Source: 34-65-8 sp046294735
Lineage (GTDB): Bacteria; Pseudomonadota; Alphaproteobacteria; Sphingomonadales; Sphingomonadaceae
Direction of reading: 5' to 3'
DNA: 64,000 nucleotides
NCBI GenBank assembly: GCA_046294735.1
Contig: JBKBKB010000003.1
Coordinates: forward strand, 186,001 to 250,000
A program made the translations under genes and the position numbers. Of this stretch, positions 41,656-49,917 are shown in pieces. Below the pieces are notes generated by a model, which searched no databases, was not told the origin of the DNA, and saw only the letters and a program-made list of their open reading frames with translations. Position 1 is the stretch's first letter, and each line of letters starts with the position of its first letter.

Positions 41656-42183
41656 CTAGCTGGCTTCGGGGACGACCACGTCTGTTCCTGCAAGCGCCTC
41701 GCTCACAGTGAGTGCTGCCGTCATCACCAGCAGCACGGCAGCGATAATGCCAACCGCAAGACCAGTGATGACGGCGAGGCGAAAGAGGACAGCGTTTTCG
41801 CCGTCGAGCACCCCGGGGACTACCCGGGGCTCGTGCTGAACAGACCATGGCGCCTCGATCGCAAGTGGCGCCACATCTGCCAGCACGAATTCCCCGGGTG
41901 CGACCCGGTCTTCTGGTTGCGGCAGAGCTGCAGGATCCGGCAGGTGAGAATTCCTGTATGCAGGTTTTCTGGAGGGCGCGGCTCTTGAGCTGCGCGCATG
42001 GTCGACCAATTCGCCCAGCGACTGGACCGCGTAGATATCCTTGAGCGCGCGGATGTGCTGGTTGACCCGGCTTTCGGACACCCCGAGTTCCGCGGCGATC
42101 ACCTTGATCGGGACGCGCCGGTCGAGCCGTTCCAGAACGGCCCGCTGTTTCTCCGTCAGCCGTGGGGGCTGGCTGGCAGGCAT
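41656..42183 (-). CDS. Membrane-anchored LuxR-type HTH regulator
   Basis: The 175-residue protein has an N-terminal LuxR-type HTH (LTEKQRAVLERLDRR, VPIKVIAAELGVSESRVNQH, IRALKDIYAVQSLGELV), a proline-rich linker of about 70 residues, and one C-terminal membrane helix (LAVITGLAVGIIAAVLLVMTA) with a short periplasmic tail. The order HTH-linker-TM fits a membrane-tethered transcription factor, in contrast to cytoplasmic LuxR/FixJ proteins. It is the first gene of a three-gene minus-strand unit with two unknown proteins. Confidence 0.82.
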   Translation of the reverse strand: MPASQPPRLTEKQRAVLERLDRRVPIKVIAAELGVSESRVNQHIRALKDIYAVQSLGELVDHARSSRAAPSRKPAYRNSHLPDPAALPQPEDRVAPGEFVLADVAPLAIEAPWSVQHEPRVVPGVLDGENAVLFRLAVITGLAVGIIAAVLLVMTAALTVSEALAGTDVVVPEAS

Positions 42184-42266
42184 GGCGAAACTCCTGTTGC
42201 CACCACAGGGTAAGTTATTCGAACGGTTTACGCAAACAGGCCCAGCATGGAGGAATGCCGCGGCCT

Positions 42267-43466
42267 TCAGGCGGCCCCGGCATTGATGCCCAGCGTAGCA
42301 AAATAGCGCCGCACGTTCCGCGCCGCCTGGCGCAGGCGCTGCTCGTTTTCGACCAGCGCAATCCGGACGTAGCCTTCCCCTTCTTCGCCATAGCCCACGC
42401 CGGGTGCGACCGCGACATCAGCATGGAGCAGAAGCTGCTTGGAGAATTCGAGACTGCCCATGTGCTTCAGCGCTGGCGGCAGCGGAGCCCAGGCGAACAT
42501 GCTGGCCGGCGGTGCGGGAATGTCCCACCCTGCGCGGGCCATGACTTCGACCAACACGTCGCGCCGCTTGTGGTAAAGCTGGCGATTCTTCTCGACGATG
42601 TCCTGCGGACCGTTGAGGGCGGCGCAGGCAGCCGCCTGAATCGGGGTGAAGGCGCCATAGTCGAGATACGACTTGACCCGGGTCATCGCCGCGATCAGCG
42701 CGCGGTTGCCGACCGCGAACCCGATCCGCCAGCCCGCCATCGAGAACGTCTTGGACAGCGACGTGAACTCTACCGCCACGTCCTTGGCCCCCGGGACCTG
42801 CAGGATCGAGACGGTCGGCTTGCCGTCATAGTAAAGTTCCGAATAGGCGAGATCGGACAGGATCCAGACCTTGTTCTCCCGCGCCCAGGCGACCAGTCGT
42901 TCGTAAAACGCCAGGTCGACGGTCTCGGCGGTCGGGTTGGATGGATAGTTGACTACCAGTATCGAGGGGCGCGGCACGGTGAAGGCCATCGCGCGTTCGA
43001 GGCTGCGGAAATAATTCTCGTCGGGCGTGGTTGGCACGCTGCGGATGGTTGCGCCTGCGAGGATGAAGCCGAAGGTATGGATCGGATAGCTCGGATTTGG
43101 TGCCAGCACCACGTCACCTGGCGCCGTGATTGCCGTAGCGAGGCTGGCGAGGCCTTCCTTCGATCCCATGGTCACGACGACCTCTGTTTCCGGATCGAGA
43201 TCGACCCCGAACCGGCGGCTGTAGTAGTTTGCCTGCGCCCGGCGCAGCCCGGGGATGCCCTTCGATTGAGAGTAACCATGCGCGTCGGGCTTGGCCGCGA
43301 CTTCGCACAGCTTGTCGATCACATGCTGGGGCGGGGGCAGGTCAGGATTGCCCATGCCGAGGTCAATGATATCTTTGCCCGCGCGCCGGGCTGCGTGCCG
43401 CATCGCATTGACTTCAGCGATCACGTACGGCGGCAAGCGTTTCATGCGGTAGAAATCGGTGTCCAT
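42267..43466 (-). CDS. Class I aminotransferase, AlaC-like (alanine/aspartate type)
   Basis: The 399-residue PLP enzyme has LGMGNPDLPPPQHVIDKL at the N-terminus, VNYPSNPTAE, and the PLP-lysine motif SLSKTFSMAGWRIGFAVGN. YGEEGEGYVRIALVENEQRL at the end carries the Arg that binds the substrate carboxylate. These features match AlaC/YfdZ alanine transaminases and LL-diaminopimelate-like forms. The usual substrate would be pyruvate/glutamate for alanine synthesis. It is divergent from phaC with 140 bases between. Confidence 0.88.
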   Translation of the reverse strand: MDTDFYRMKRLPPYVIAEVNAMRHAARRAGKDIIDLGMGNPDLPPPQHVIDKLCEVAAKPDAHGYSQSKGIPGLRRAQANYYSRRFGVDLDPETEVVVTMGSKEGLASLATAITAPGDVVLAPNPSYPIHTFGFILAGATIRSVPTTPDENYFRSLERAMAFTVPRPSILVVNYPSNPTAETVDLAFYERLVAWARENKVWILSDLAYSELYYDGKPTVSILQVPGAKDVAVEFTSLSKTFSMAGWRIGFAVGNRALIAAMTRVKSYLDYGAFTPIQAAACAALNGPQDIVEKNRQLYHKRRDVLVEVMARAGWDIPAPPASMFAWAPLPPALKHMGSLEFSKQLLLHADVAVAPGVGYGEEGEGYVRIALVENEQRLRQAARNVRRYFATLGINAGAA

Positions 43467-43606
43467 CGGCCTCTTCTCGGGAATGGCTGCAATCCCGTCG
43501 GCCGGAACTGCATACGAATCCTAGGCGATTAGCAGTCGCGGTGGAAAGCGCTTTTCGCTATTCCTGCCAAGCATACCTTTATCGCCAAGCAATTGGAGCT
43601 TCGCCA

Positions 43607-45451
43607 ATGGCCGACCGCCAAGATCCCTTCGGTGCCTTGTTCGACATGCAGGGAGAGGCAATGCGAGAAATGCTGGGCGGGTTGAAGCTTGATGGCCTGC
43701 TGGCCAGCGATGGCGTACTTTCCCCTTCAAGCCAGCCGGAGTGGATGGCTGTCTCGGGCAAGTTGCAGGCAATGTGGACCGAGTTTCTGACAGACAAGGG
43801 CATCGGTGCAGGCGCTAGTCCGCTCGACCCTGCGCAATTCATGCTGATGACACAAGGGTGGGGCCGGGCCAATCCGTTCCAGCCACAGGCACTGCAGGGC
43901 TTGGTCGATGAATCGATGGCGTTGTGGCAGGGTGTGCTGGGGGGCATGCTGGGCAAGGAGGCGCCAGCCACCGAATTGCCGCGCAAGGATCGCCGGTTTG
44001 CCGATCCGGCGTGGAGCGAACACCCCGCCTATGCCCTGCTGCACCAGACTTATCTCATGCTGGCAGAATACTTCGTCAAGGCGGCGAAGCAGGTCGATGG
44101 CGTGCCGGAGGACAAGCGCGCCCAGCTGCGGTTTGCGACCCAGGCGCTGGTCGAGGCGATGAGCCCGGACAATTTTCTCGCCACCAATCCGGTCGTGCTC
44201 AAGCGCACGATCGAAACCGGCGGGCAGAACCTGGTCAAGGGGCTCGGTCATCTCATCAATGACCTGAAGCGCGGCCAGCTGACCCATACTGATGCCGATG
44301 CCTTCACGCTTGGTGAAAACCTTGCGGCAACGCCGGGCAAGGTGGTGCACGAGACGCGGCTCTACCAGTTGATCCAGTATACGCCCACAACTGACGCGGT
44401 GCTTCAGGTGCCGCTGGTCATCTTCCCGCCGTGGATCAACCGCTTCTACATCCTCGACCTGACGCCCAAGAAGAGTTTCATCAAGTGGGCGGTCGATCAG
44501 GGGATCAGCGTGTTCGTGGTCAGCTGGAAATCGGCCGACTCCAGCCTCAGCGACGTGGTGTGGGACGACTATATCCGCGCCCAGATCGAGGCCATTGACC
44601 ATGTCCGTGCTCGGCTCGAAGTCCCGGCAGTGCATACCATCGGCTATTGTGTGGCCGGGACCACGCTGGCCGCAACGCTGGCGATCCTGGCCCGCCGGGG
44701 GGAGGCGGACAAGGTTGCCTCTGCCACGTTCTTCACCGCACAGGTCGATTTCGAGCGGGCAGGGGAACTGCTGAACTTCATCGACGAAAAGCAGCTGGAG
44801 ATGATCGGCACGCTGTCGCCTGACGGCTATCTTGACGGGCGGTTTCTGGCCGCCGCCTTCAATTCGCTGCGCGGCAAGGACCTGATCTGGAACTACGTCG
44901 TCAACAACTATCTGCTGGGAGAAGACTACCCGGCGTTCGACCTGCTGCACTGGAACGGGGATGTCACCAACCTGCCCGCGCGCTGGCACCTCGATTACCT
45001 GCGCGACCTTTATCGCGACAACAAGCTGGTGCAGCCCGACGCGATGAGCGCGGACGGCACGGCGATCGACCTGACGCAGGTGCGTACGCCAAGCTACATT
45101 CAGGCCGGCAAGGAAGACCATATTGCGCCAGCTGAAAGCGTTTGGCGGATCACTGAACATTTCCGTGGCGACCTGACCTTCCTGCTGGCCGGCTCGGGTC
45201 ATATTGCAGGCGTGGTCAATCCACCTGCGGCCGGAAAGTATCAGTACTGGACCGGCAACAGCCAGGCAGCGTCGCTCAAGGAATTCGTTGCCGGGGCGAC
45301 CGAACATCCGGGCAGCTGGTGGCCGCACTGGCTGGAGTGGCTCCATCGGCAAGATAGCGCCACGACGCCTGCCAAAGGCAAGCGCGTGCCCGGCGGGAAG
45401 GGCGATGCGGTGATCGAAGATGCGCCAGGGCGCTATGTGAAGGCGCGATAA
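43607..45451 (+). CDS. phaC: Class I poly(3-hydroxyalkanoate) synthase
   Basis: I choose ATG at 43607 (MADRQDPFGALFDM). The 614-residue protein is class I sized. The lipase-like box is GYCVAGT with nucleophile Cys348; many relatives have GGT after this position, so the Ala is a mild variant. Asp in NGDVTNLPARWH and His in GSGHIAGVVN complete the triad, and VFPPWINRFYILDLTPKKSF is the conserved PhaC segment. It polymerises (R)-3-hydroxyacyl-CoA, usually hydroxybutyryl-CoA, into storage granules. The phasin gene follows, but phaA and phaB are not here. Confidence 0.95.
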   Translation: MADRQDPFGALFDMQGEAMREMLGGLKLDGLLASDGVLSPSSQPEWMAVSGKLQAMWTEFLTDKGIGAGASPLDPAQFMLMTQGWGRANPFQPQALQGLVDESMALWQGVLGGMLGKEAPATELPRKDRRFADPAWSEHPAYALLHQTYLMLAEYFVKAAKQVDGVPEDKRAQLRFATQALVEAMSPDNFLATNPVVLKRTIETGGQNLVKGLGHLINDLKRGQLTHTDADAFTLGENLAATPGKVVHETRLYQLIQYTPTTDAVLQVPLVIFPPWINRFYILDLTPKKSFIKWAVDQGISVFVVSWKSADSSLSDVVWDDYIRAQIEAIDHVRARLEVPAVHTIGYCVAGTTLAATLAILARRGEADKVASATFFTAQVDFERAGELLNFIDEKQLEMIGTLSPDGYLDGRFLAAAFNSLRGKDLIWNYVVNNYLLGEDYPAFDLLHWNGDVTNLPARWHLDYLRDLYRDNKLVQPDAMSADGTAIDLTQVRTPSYIQAGKEDHIAPAESVWRITEHFRGDLTFLLAGSGHIAGVVNPPAAGKYQYWTGNSQAASLKEFVAGATEHPGSWWPHWLEWLHRQDSATTPAKGKRVPGGKGDAVIEDAPGRYVKAR

Positions 45452-45471
45452 AACAGCCACAATCCGATTTA

Positions 45472-45486
45472 TTGTGCACTGCACAA
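45472..45486. promoter_or_regulatory. Palindromic operator upstream of the phasin promoter
   Basis: TTGTGCACTGCACAA is a perfect inverted repeat around one central base, ending 7 bases before the -35. Its half-site TTGTGCA recurs in the site over the -10. TGC-rich palindromes of this type are known targets of the PHA regulator PhaR in other alphaproteobacteria, so this is a candidate PhaR site. Confidence 0.6.
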
Positions 45487-45493
45487 AAAGTTC

Positions 45494-45532
45494 TTGACTT
45501 GGCGCGACCACAAACTATTTTGTGCACTGCAA
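45494..45532 (+). promoter_or_regulatory. Phasin gene promoter with overlapping second operator
   Basis: TTGACT (45494-45499) and TATTTT (45516-45521) are separated by 16 bases. The -10 runs into TTGTGCACTGCAA (45520-45532), a near copy of the palindrome 48 bases upstream. A repressor bound at either site would block RNA polymerase. The phasin ATG lies at 45575. Confidence 0.65.
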
Positions 45533-45574
45533 CATAAACGGGCTCCGGCCCGCAGAGCACAGGATAGATTGACC

Positions 45575-46357
45575 ATGGCTACCACGCCCGAAAGCAAGAT
45601 CGACGTTGCGGCCGAGAAGGCCTATGCCGAAGCCGCTGCCAAAAAGGTAGAGGCGCCCAAGGCTGAGCCCGTGGCGCCCAAGGTCGAAGCAGCCCCGGCC
45701 GTTCCGGCCGCGAAGCCGGCCCCGGTGAAGAAGGTCGCCGCCAAGGCTGCGCCGAAGAAGGCTGTTGCGAAGAAGCCGGTCGCGAAAAAGGTTGTGGCTA
45801 AGAAGGCTGCGCCGAAGGCTGCCGCCAAGACCACTGCTCCCAAGATTGCCCCGGCCAAGGCCCAGATCGCCAAGGCCACCGAACGCGCCACTGAACTCAA
45901 GGACACCATCATGACCAAAGCCAAGACCACTGCCGCCGACTACACCGCTCAGGTCAAGGAAGGCCTCGCCACCGCTCAGGAACGCGCCAAGGCTGCCTAT
46001 GACAAGGGCGCCGAGCTGGCCGCCGACATGGGCGAATTCAGCAAGGGCAATCTCGAAGCGGTCGTTGAATCGGGCAAGATCCTCGCCACCGGCGTGCAGG
46101 CCATTGCCAAGACCCAGTTCGAAGACGCCAAGGCTGCTGTCGAAGTGATGACTGCGGACGTCAAGGAAATGACCTCGGTCAAGTCACCGACCGATTTTGT
46201 CCAGCTCCAGGGCAAGATTGTCAGCCGCAATTTTGACGCCGCCGTTGCGCAACTGTCGAAGACCACTGAAGCCTGGGTCAAGCTGGCGAACGACTCGTTT
46301 GCGCCGATTTCCAGCCGCGCTGCCGTGGCGATGGAAAAGGTCCGCAAGGCGGCCTGA
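45575..46357 (+). CDS. phaP: Phasin family protein with Lys/Ala/Pro-rich N-terminus
   Basis: ATG at 45575 (MATTPESKIDVAAEKAYAEA) gives 260 residues. Residues about 25-110 are an Ala/Lys/Pro/Val repeat rich in AAPKKAVAKKPVAKK-type blocks, like the tails of histone H1 and of PHA granule-DNA linkers. The C-terminal 150 residues form the phasin_2 domain (QERAKAAYDKGAELAADMGE, VESGKILATGVQAIAKTQFE, FDAAVAQLSKTTEAWVKLA). Phasins coat PHA granules; the basic tail could bind DNA and help share granules at division. Strong tandem hairpins follow the gene. Confidence 0.9.
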   Translation: MATTPESKIDVAAEKAYAEAAAKKVEAPKAEPVAPKVEAAPAVPAAKPAPVKKVAAKAAPKKAVAKKPVAKKVVAKKAAPKAAAKTTAPKIAPAKAQIAKATERATELKDTIMTKAKTTAADYTAQVKEGLATAQERAKAAYDKGAELAADMGEFSKGNLEAVVESGKILATGVQAIAKTQFEDAKAAVEVMTADVKEMTSVKSPTDFVQLQGKIVSRNFDAAVAQLSKTTEAWVKLANDSFAPISSRAAVAMEKVRKAA

Positions 46358-46373
46358 TCCGACACAGGAACAA

Positions 46374-46413
46374 ACGAAGCCGGGCATCTCTCCTCTCCCT
46401 CGCCCGGGTTCGT
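46374..46413 (+). terminator. First hairpin after the phasin gene
   Basis: ACGAAGCCGGGC (46374-46385) pairs with GCCCGGGTTCGT (46402-46413) except for one central mismatch. It is followed closely by the stronger terminator and may stabilise the phasin transcript. Confidence 0.5.
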
Positions 46414-46420
46414 CTTCTGC

Positions 46421-46459
46421 GGGGCCGGATTGCCATCACGGCAGTCCGGCCCCCTTTTT
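46421..46459 (+). terminator. Intrinsic terminator after the phasin gene
   Basis: A 14-bp stem (46421-46434 with 46440-46453, core GGGGCCGG/CCGGCCCC) closes a 5-base loop and is followed by C and TTTTT. It is a textbook Rho-independent terminator in the direction of phaP, upstream of clpS. Confidence 0.85.
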
Positions 46460-46543
46460 GTGCATCAAGCCGGGCCACAGACCCTTGTTAATCGATGCCC
46501 GCCATCTTGCGGTATCGCACCTGCTTACGATATTGATCCTGCC

Positions 46544-46921
46544 ATGATCCCATCACCCGTAACCCTGCAGGCCGATCGGCTTGCCCCTCTTGCCGCCGAC
46601 GAGGACGGTTCCCCGGGTAATGGCGGAAGCCAAGTTGGGGTTGCTACCAAGCCCAAGGCCAGGTCGAAGAAGCCAAGCCAGTACAAGGTACTGATGCTCA
46701 ACGACGATTACACACCCATGGAGTTTGTGGTTCTGGTCCTGAAACGGTTCTTTCGCATGGACCTCGAACAGGCGACCCGGGTCATGCTGCACGTGCACCA
46801 ACGCGGGGTCGGGGTATGTGGCATCTTCCCCTACGAAGTGGCAGAAACGAAAGTGAATCAGGTGATGGATTTCGCGCGCGAAAATCAGCATCCGCTCCAG
46901 TGCACGTTGGAAAAGGCCTGA
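46544..46921 (+). CDS. clpS: ATP-dependent Clp protease adaptor ClpS
   Basis: ATG at 46544 gives 125 residues. A disordered N-terminus (residues 1-40) is followed by YKVLMLNDDYTPMEFVVLVLKRF as the start of the ClpS fold, HVHQRGVGVCGIFPYEVAET, and the C-terminal ENQHPLQCTLEKA. ClpS delivers N-degron substrates to ClpA. clpA is not adjacent in this window. The long basic/neutral N-terminus is normal for alphaproteobacterial ClpS. Confidence 0.95.
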   Translation: MIPSPVTLQADRLAPLAADEDGSPGNGGSQVGVATKPKARSKKPSQYKVLMLNDDYTPMEFVVLVLKRFFRMDLEQATRVMLHVHQRGVGVCGIFPYEVAETKVNQVMDFARENQHPLQCTLEKA

Positions 46922-47020
46922 CTTCGGTGCGCACATGACCTCAGGTATCGCGGGTCACGTCACGGGGCATGACCGGACGCAAAATTCGCGCTAGAGCGAT
47001 AGCGGTTCCTTCTCAAACCC

Positions 47021-48259
47021 ATGGTGCGCGTGTTCGATTTCATCCCAAGGATTGACCGATATATCTTCCGGCTGACGATCATGCCCATGCTGGGCGTGTT
47101 CGCGCTGGCGGCTTCCCTGCTGCTGCTCGACAAGATGCTGCGGCTGTTTGATTTCGTCGCGGTCGAAGGCGGGCCGATCGGCGTTGTGTTCAAAATGCTT
47201 GGCGCCCTGATCCCGGAATATGCCAGTCTGGCCATCCCGCTGGGATTGTTGCTCGGCGTGTTGCTGGCGTTCCGCAAACTGGCGACCAGCAGTGAACTCG
47301 ACGTACTGCGTGCGGTCGGGCTGGGTTACGGTCGTTTGCTGCGAGTGCCATTTGCCCTGACCGCGATCCTGATGGCCATCAATGTGGCCCTGGTTTTCTT
47401 CGTGCAGCCAGTCAGCCGGTATTACTACGAACAGTTGCAGTATGAACTGCGTTCTGGCGCGCTGGGTGCTTCGATAAAGGTCGGGGAGTTTACCACCCTG
47501 AAGGACCGGATGGCGCTGCGGATCGATTCGAGCGAGGATGAAGGCCGCCGGTTGCAGGGGATCTTTGCACGCGTTGCCAATAGCAAGGGGCAAGTGCTGT
47601 CCATATCTGCGCGGGAAGGCAATTTTCTGGCGACCCGCGATAGCCCGGACACAATCATCCTGCGGTTGACCGACGGCACGATCGTGCAGGATACTGGCGG
47701 GGAAGGCACGACACCTCGGGTGCTCAGCTTCAGCCGCCACGACCTGCCGATCGATTTGCCCCGGATCGAGCAATTCCGCGCGCGCGGCGATGCTGAACGC
47801 GAATACATCTTGCCCGAGCTGCTGCGAATCGGCTGGAGCTCGGATACGACGCCTGACAAGCGTGCAGCCAGTCAGGCCAGCTTCAATTTCCGCCTGGTCG
47901 AAGTCGTAATGATGGCGCTCATGCCGTTGTTGGCGGTGGCTCTGGCCATCCCGCCCAAGCGATCGACCAGTGCGCTCGGCGTTTTCGTATCGATCGTCAT
48001 GGTCGTATCGTACCACAAGGTGAACCAGTATGGGGAGGACATCGCCACGCTAGGCAGGGTCGATCCGGTCCTAGCGCTGTGGGGGCCGATGGTTCTGTTC
48101 GCGGCGTTGATCGTGTGGATGTATTACCGGGTGGCTCATGTTCCCGGTGGGCAGGCAATTGGCGCACTGGAAGTGTGGTTTGCCAAGCTGGCACGACGGC
48201 TCAAGGGGATGTTCGCGCGGCGTGAACGAAATCCTGCCAAATTGGCCCCGGCGGAATAG
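47021..48259 (+). CDS. lptF: LPS export permease LptF
   Basis: The 412-residue protein has six membrane helices in the YjgP/YjgQ layout: three N-terminal helices with FVQPVSRYYYEQLQYELRSG after them, a periplasmic beta-jellyroll domain (about residues 140-270), and three C-terminal helices (FRLVEVVMMALMPLLAVALA). LptF and LptG form the transmembrane part of the LptB2FG transporter. It is followed 15 bases later by lptG. lptC and lptA lie about 29 kb to the left. Confidence 0.93.
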   Translation: MVRVFDFIPRIDRYIFRLTIMPMLGVFALAASLLLLDKMLRLFDFVAVEGGPIGVVFKMLGALIPEYASLAIPLGLLLGVLLAFRKLATSSELDVLRAVGLGYGRLLRVPFALTAILMAINVALVFFVQPVSRYYYEQLQYELRSGALGASIKVGEFTTLKDRMALRIDSSEDEGRRLQGIFARVANSKGQVLSISAREGNFLATRDSPDTIILRLTDGTIVQDTGGEGTTPRVLSFSRHDLPIDLPRIEQFRARGDAEREYILPELLRIGWSSDTTPDKRAASQASFNFRLVEVVMMALMPLLAVALAIPPKRSTSALGVFVSIVMVVSYHKVNQYGEDIATLGRVDPVLALWGPMVLFAALIVWMYYRVAHVPGGQAIGALEVWFAKLARRLKGMFARRERNPAKLAPAE

Positions 48260-48274
48260 GCGCAGGACGCTTGG

Positions 48275-49372
48275 ATGCAGACTGATTTCTTTCCCTCGCG
48301 CACGCTGACCCTTTATCTCGCCCGCCTTTTTGCGGTGCGGATTGTAGCCATGCTGGCGCTTCTAGTGCTGGTGCTGATGATGCTGGACCTGCTCGGCACG
48401 AGTGGCGACATTCTCGCTGTGCCTGGCAATGGCCAAGGCGATCTCCTGCGCTATGTTTCGCTCAGAGTGCCACAGCTTGTGGCCCGGTTCCTGCCCTATT
48501 CGGTGCTGCTGGCGACTGTCATCACGCTGCTGACGCTTAATCAGAACAGCGAAATCGTGGCCATGAAGGCAGCCGGTTTGTCCGCCCATCAAGTGTTGGC
48601 TCCATTGTTCCTCACTGCCGCCGCGGTATCGGTGGCCAGCTTTGTCTTCAACGAGCGGGTTGTGACCCGCGCCACCGAGACGTTGAAAGCCTGGGAGGGC
48701 GCGCAATACGGGCCGGTTCCGCAGGAGGCGGGCACCCGCACCAATGTCTATTTCACCGATGGTACCGACGTGCTGATGGCGGCTTCCATGACCGGCTCGG
48801 GCACCGAAACGGCTCTGCAGGATGTGACGTTCTATCGCCGGACCGATGCCGGCACCCTGACCGAGCAACTGCGTGCTTCATCGGCAACCTACGCGGCGCC
48901 GGGCTGGCGGCTGGAAAATGTGGAGACGTTTGACGTGGCGGCGGCCCGTGCGCAGCGTGCCGACGCGGTGGTGGTCGGCGAAGGCCTGTCCATCGAACAG
49001 ATCGAACTCGACAGCGTGGATCCCGATGCGCAGGGCTTTTTCGAACTGCGCCGCTCGATCGAGGCCTACGAACGGGTTGGGCGCAGAACCAGCGAACTGG
49101 AGGCCAAGTGGTGGCACAAGCTGGCCGGGCCGCTGTCGGCAATGCTGATGCCGTTGCTGGGCGCTGTGGCCGCTTTCGGCCTCGCCCGCTCCGGCCAACT
49201 GTTCATCCGCGCGATCATCGCCATGGCGCTGGGGTTTGCCTATTTCGTGGTCGACAATGCGGCGCTCGCCATGGGCAGCTTCGGGGGCTATCCGCCTTTG
49301 CTTGCTGCCTGGGCACCGTTCTTCCTGTTCCTGCTGATCGGGGAAACCGTTCTGGTCAGGACCGAAGAATGA
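48275..49372 (+). CDS. lptG: LPS export permease LptG
   Basis: The 365-residue protein has the same two-times-three helix layout as LptF. TLYLARLFAVRIVAMLALLVLV is the first helix, and TLNQNSEIVAMKAAGLSAHQVL is the coupling-helix region contacting LptB. A periplasmic domain follows, then GRRTSELEAKWWHKLAGPLS before the last helices. The order lptF-lptG matches the normal operon. The GNAT gene follows after 10 bases. Confidence 0.92.
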   Translation: MQTDFFPSRTLTLYLARLFAVRIVAMLALLVLVLMMLDLLGTSGDILAVPGNGQGDLLRYVSLRVPQLVARFLPYSVLLATVITLLTLNQNSEIVAMKAAGLSAHQVLAPLFLTAAAVSVASFVFNERVVTRATETLKAWEGAQYGPVPQEAGTRTNVYFTDGTDVLMAASMTGSGTETALQDVTFYRRTDAGTLTEQLRASSATYAAPGWRLENVETFDVAAARAQRADAVVVGEGLSIEQIELDSVDPDAQGFFELRRSIEAYERVGRRTSELEAKWWHKLAGPLSAMLMPLLGAVAAFGLARSGQLFIRAIIAMALGFAYFVVDNAALAMGSFGGYPPLLAAWAPFFLFLLIGETVLVRTEE

Positions 49373-49382
49373 CGGACGGGGT

Positions 49383-49904
49383 GTGAGCGCGGACTGGCAC
49401 CTGCGCCTGGCGCGACCGGACGATGCCGAGGAATGGCCCGCGATCGAACGCGCCGCCGCACAGATGTTCACCAGCGAACCCGGTCTGGAGGCACTCGATC
49501 TGGACCATGCCTGGCATCCCGATGACCTGCGCCGTCTGATCCGCAAAGGGCACTGCCTGGCCGCGCATCTGGCCGAGCGGCCGGTCGGATTCATCGCCAC
49601 TCAGCCGTTTCAGCGCGAACTGCACGTATGGGAGCTGTCGGTCCACCCGTCGGCCCAGCGCATGGGGATCGGGGCGGGGCTGATGCGCGCCTGCCTGATC
49701 GATGCCGGCCTGGCGGGCTTCCGCGCAGTCACGCTGACCACCTTTCGCGATATTCCGTGGAACGGGCCGTTCTATGCCCGGCTCGGTTTCGTAGAGCTGT
49801 CCGATCCCATGAGCCACCCGCGTCTTGCGGAAATGTTGGCTAACGAAGCCGACAGCGGGCTGCCCGCCGACCGCCGCTGCGCCATGATCCGCTTTCTCGA
49901 CTGA
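49383..49904 (+). CDS. GNAT-family N-acetyltransferase
   Basis: A GTG start at 49383 gives 173 residues. The protein has the GNAT fold: WHLRLARPDDAEEWPAI, VWELSVHPSAQRMGIGAGLMRA (acetyl-CoA binding R/Q-x-x-G-x-G/A motif) and GPFYARLGFVELS at the end. Substrate unknown. It lies 10 bases after lptG, possibly read from the same transcript. Confidence 0.85.
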   Translation: MSADWHLRLARPDDAEEWPAIERAAAQMFTSEPGLEALDLDHAWHPDDLRRLIRKGHCLAAHLAERPVGFIATQPFQRELHVWELSVHPSAQRMGIGAGLMRACLIDAGLAGFRAVTLTTFRDIPWNGPFYARLGFVELSDPMSHPRLAEMLANEADSGLPADRRCAMIRFLD

Positions 49905-49917
49905 TCCCGCGATCGGC

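Noticed and set aside
43504..43529. GGAAC-N17-CGAT before phaC, as a possible EcfG promoter
   Set aside because: The -10 is CGAT rather than CGTT and the spacer is 17 bases; with two exact matches elsewhere this near-match is not convincing.
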